Below, one piece after another: positions 63,709-64,000 of a stretch of DNA of 64,000 nt; within the stretch, counting starts at the first letter, position 1; each line of letters begins with the position of its first letter. The notes under the pieces are model-generated. The model saw only the letters and a program-made list of their open reading frames with translations, was not told the origin of the DNA and made no database searches. The DNA is taken from NCBI RefSeq assembly GCF_900105755.1, contig NZ_FNTQ01000001.1, positions 2,666,001-2,730,000 on the forward strand, given 5' to 3'. Source of the DNA: Streptomyces sp. Ag109_O5-10. GTDB lineage: Bacteria; Actinomycetota; Actinomycetes; Streptomycetales; Streptomycetaceae. Made by a program: the position numbers and the translations under genes.

Positions 63709-64000
63709 CTATGCCGCGCCCACGACCTCCGGGATGCGGAACGGCTTGCCGCAGCCGCCGCAGACGATGGGGGCCTGGGCCAGGACCGACGGGACCACCC
63801 GGACGTTGCGTCCGCAGTCGCACACCGCCTTGACGCGGACGCCACCGCCGGACGAGCCGTGGCGGGCGGCCGGGCCACGGAAGGTGCGGGAGGTGTCGGC
63901 GGACGTGGCCACCGTGTGCGCCTTGAGAGCGCGCTGCAGTCTCTCGATGGTCGGGCGGTAGCGTCGCTTCGCCTCCGGGTTGAGCGTGACCAGCGAGAAA
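63709..64000 (-). CDS. C-terminal part of a protein ending in a Zn-ribbon, 5' end outside window
   Basis: The frame is open from the right edge: SLVTLNPEAKRRYRPTIERL, QRALKAHTVATSADTSRTFR, then VKAVCDCGRNVRVVPSVLAQ and PIVCGGCGKPFRIPEV, stop TAG at 63709. The CxC and CxxC pairs form a probable zinc ribbon. The layout (helix then Zn-ribbon) is like the end of SprT-like metalloproteins, but the catalytic HExxH would lie outside the window. A GTG at 63912 could be read as a start, but the sequence upstream of it is clearly protein-like. Confidence 0.7.
   Translation of the reverse strand, partial: FSLVTLNPEAKRRYRPTIERLQRALKAHTVATSADTSRTFRGPAARHGSSGGGVRVKAVCDCGRNVRVVPSVLAQAPIVCGGCGKPFRIPEVVGAA

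Overview
The window is high-GC DNA with strong third-position G/C bias, GTG and TTG starts, and sparse T-tract terminators. Its gene order (whiG, rpsB-tsf-pyrH-frr-cdsA, the four-gene sipW-X-Y-Z cluster, rplS-trmD-rimM-khpA-rpsP) is that of the Streptomyces chromosome core. It matches my memory of the S. coelicolor block running from gabT/chiB down to rpsP. No tRNA, rRNA, CRISPR array, intact transposase or phage gene was seen.

Layout. 1-11.9 kb: the end of gabT, a PAP2 phosphatase, secreted GH18 chitinase ChiB with a DasR-type operator, then a polyamine uptake and catabolism operon on the minus strand (aldehyde dehydrogenase, PotD, PotA, PotB, PotC, FAD amine oxidase). 11.9-15.8 kb: a NADAR protein running into a 13-unit tandem repeat, a DUF4190 protein, an adenosine deaminase-family enzyme (possibly the aminodeoxyfutalosine deaminase of menaquinone synthesis) and a GDPD. 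15.8-28.6 kb: an accessory stretch with gene fragments, an orphan response regulator with an altered receiver, a malic enzyme, a SufR-like regulator with a DUF3291 gene, an inosose dehydratase-like protein, and a three-gene hydroxyquinol operon with a convergent AraC regulator. 28.7-33.6 kb: a second polyamine locus (orphan PotD, aldehyde dehydrogenase, Lrp regulator, aminotransferase).

33.8-45.1 kb: an ABC pair with a degenerate ATPase, a VOC protein, a LOG-like protein, a LAETG cell-wall protein, the thiBPQ thiamine importer behind a TPP riboswitch, rlmN, a two-domain VOC protein and a P450 remnant. 45.1-64 kb: core genes, nearly all on the minus strand, for phospholipid synthesis, translation, sporulation (whiG), DNA uptake-type functions (dprA, yifB), protein export (four signal peptidases) and ribosome maturation. 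It ends in a partial Zn-ribbon protein.

Working together: PotD binds polyamines and PotABC imports them. The amine oxidase or class III aminotransferase plus the aldehyde dehydrogenases turn putrescine-type amines into GABA or gamma-glutamyl-GABA, and GabT moves GABA on to succinate. The aromatic operon would turn resorcinol-type phenols via hydroxyquinol and maleylacetate into 3-oxoadipate. The features most worth follow-up are the riboswitch with its Shine-Dalgarno-sequestering hairpin, the 42/43-bp array with 85-bp higher-order repeats, the apparently leaderless regulator pair sharing a motif, and the 15-bp minisatellite that sets the N-terminus of YraN.
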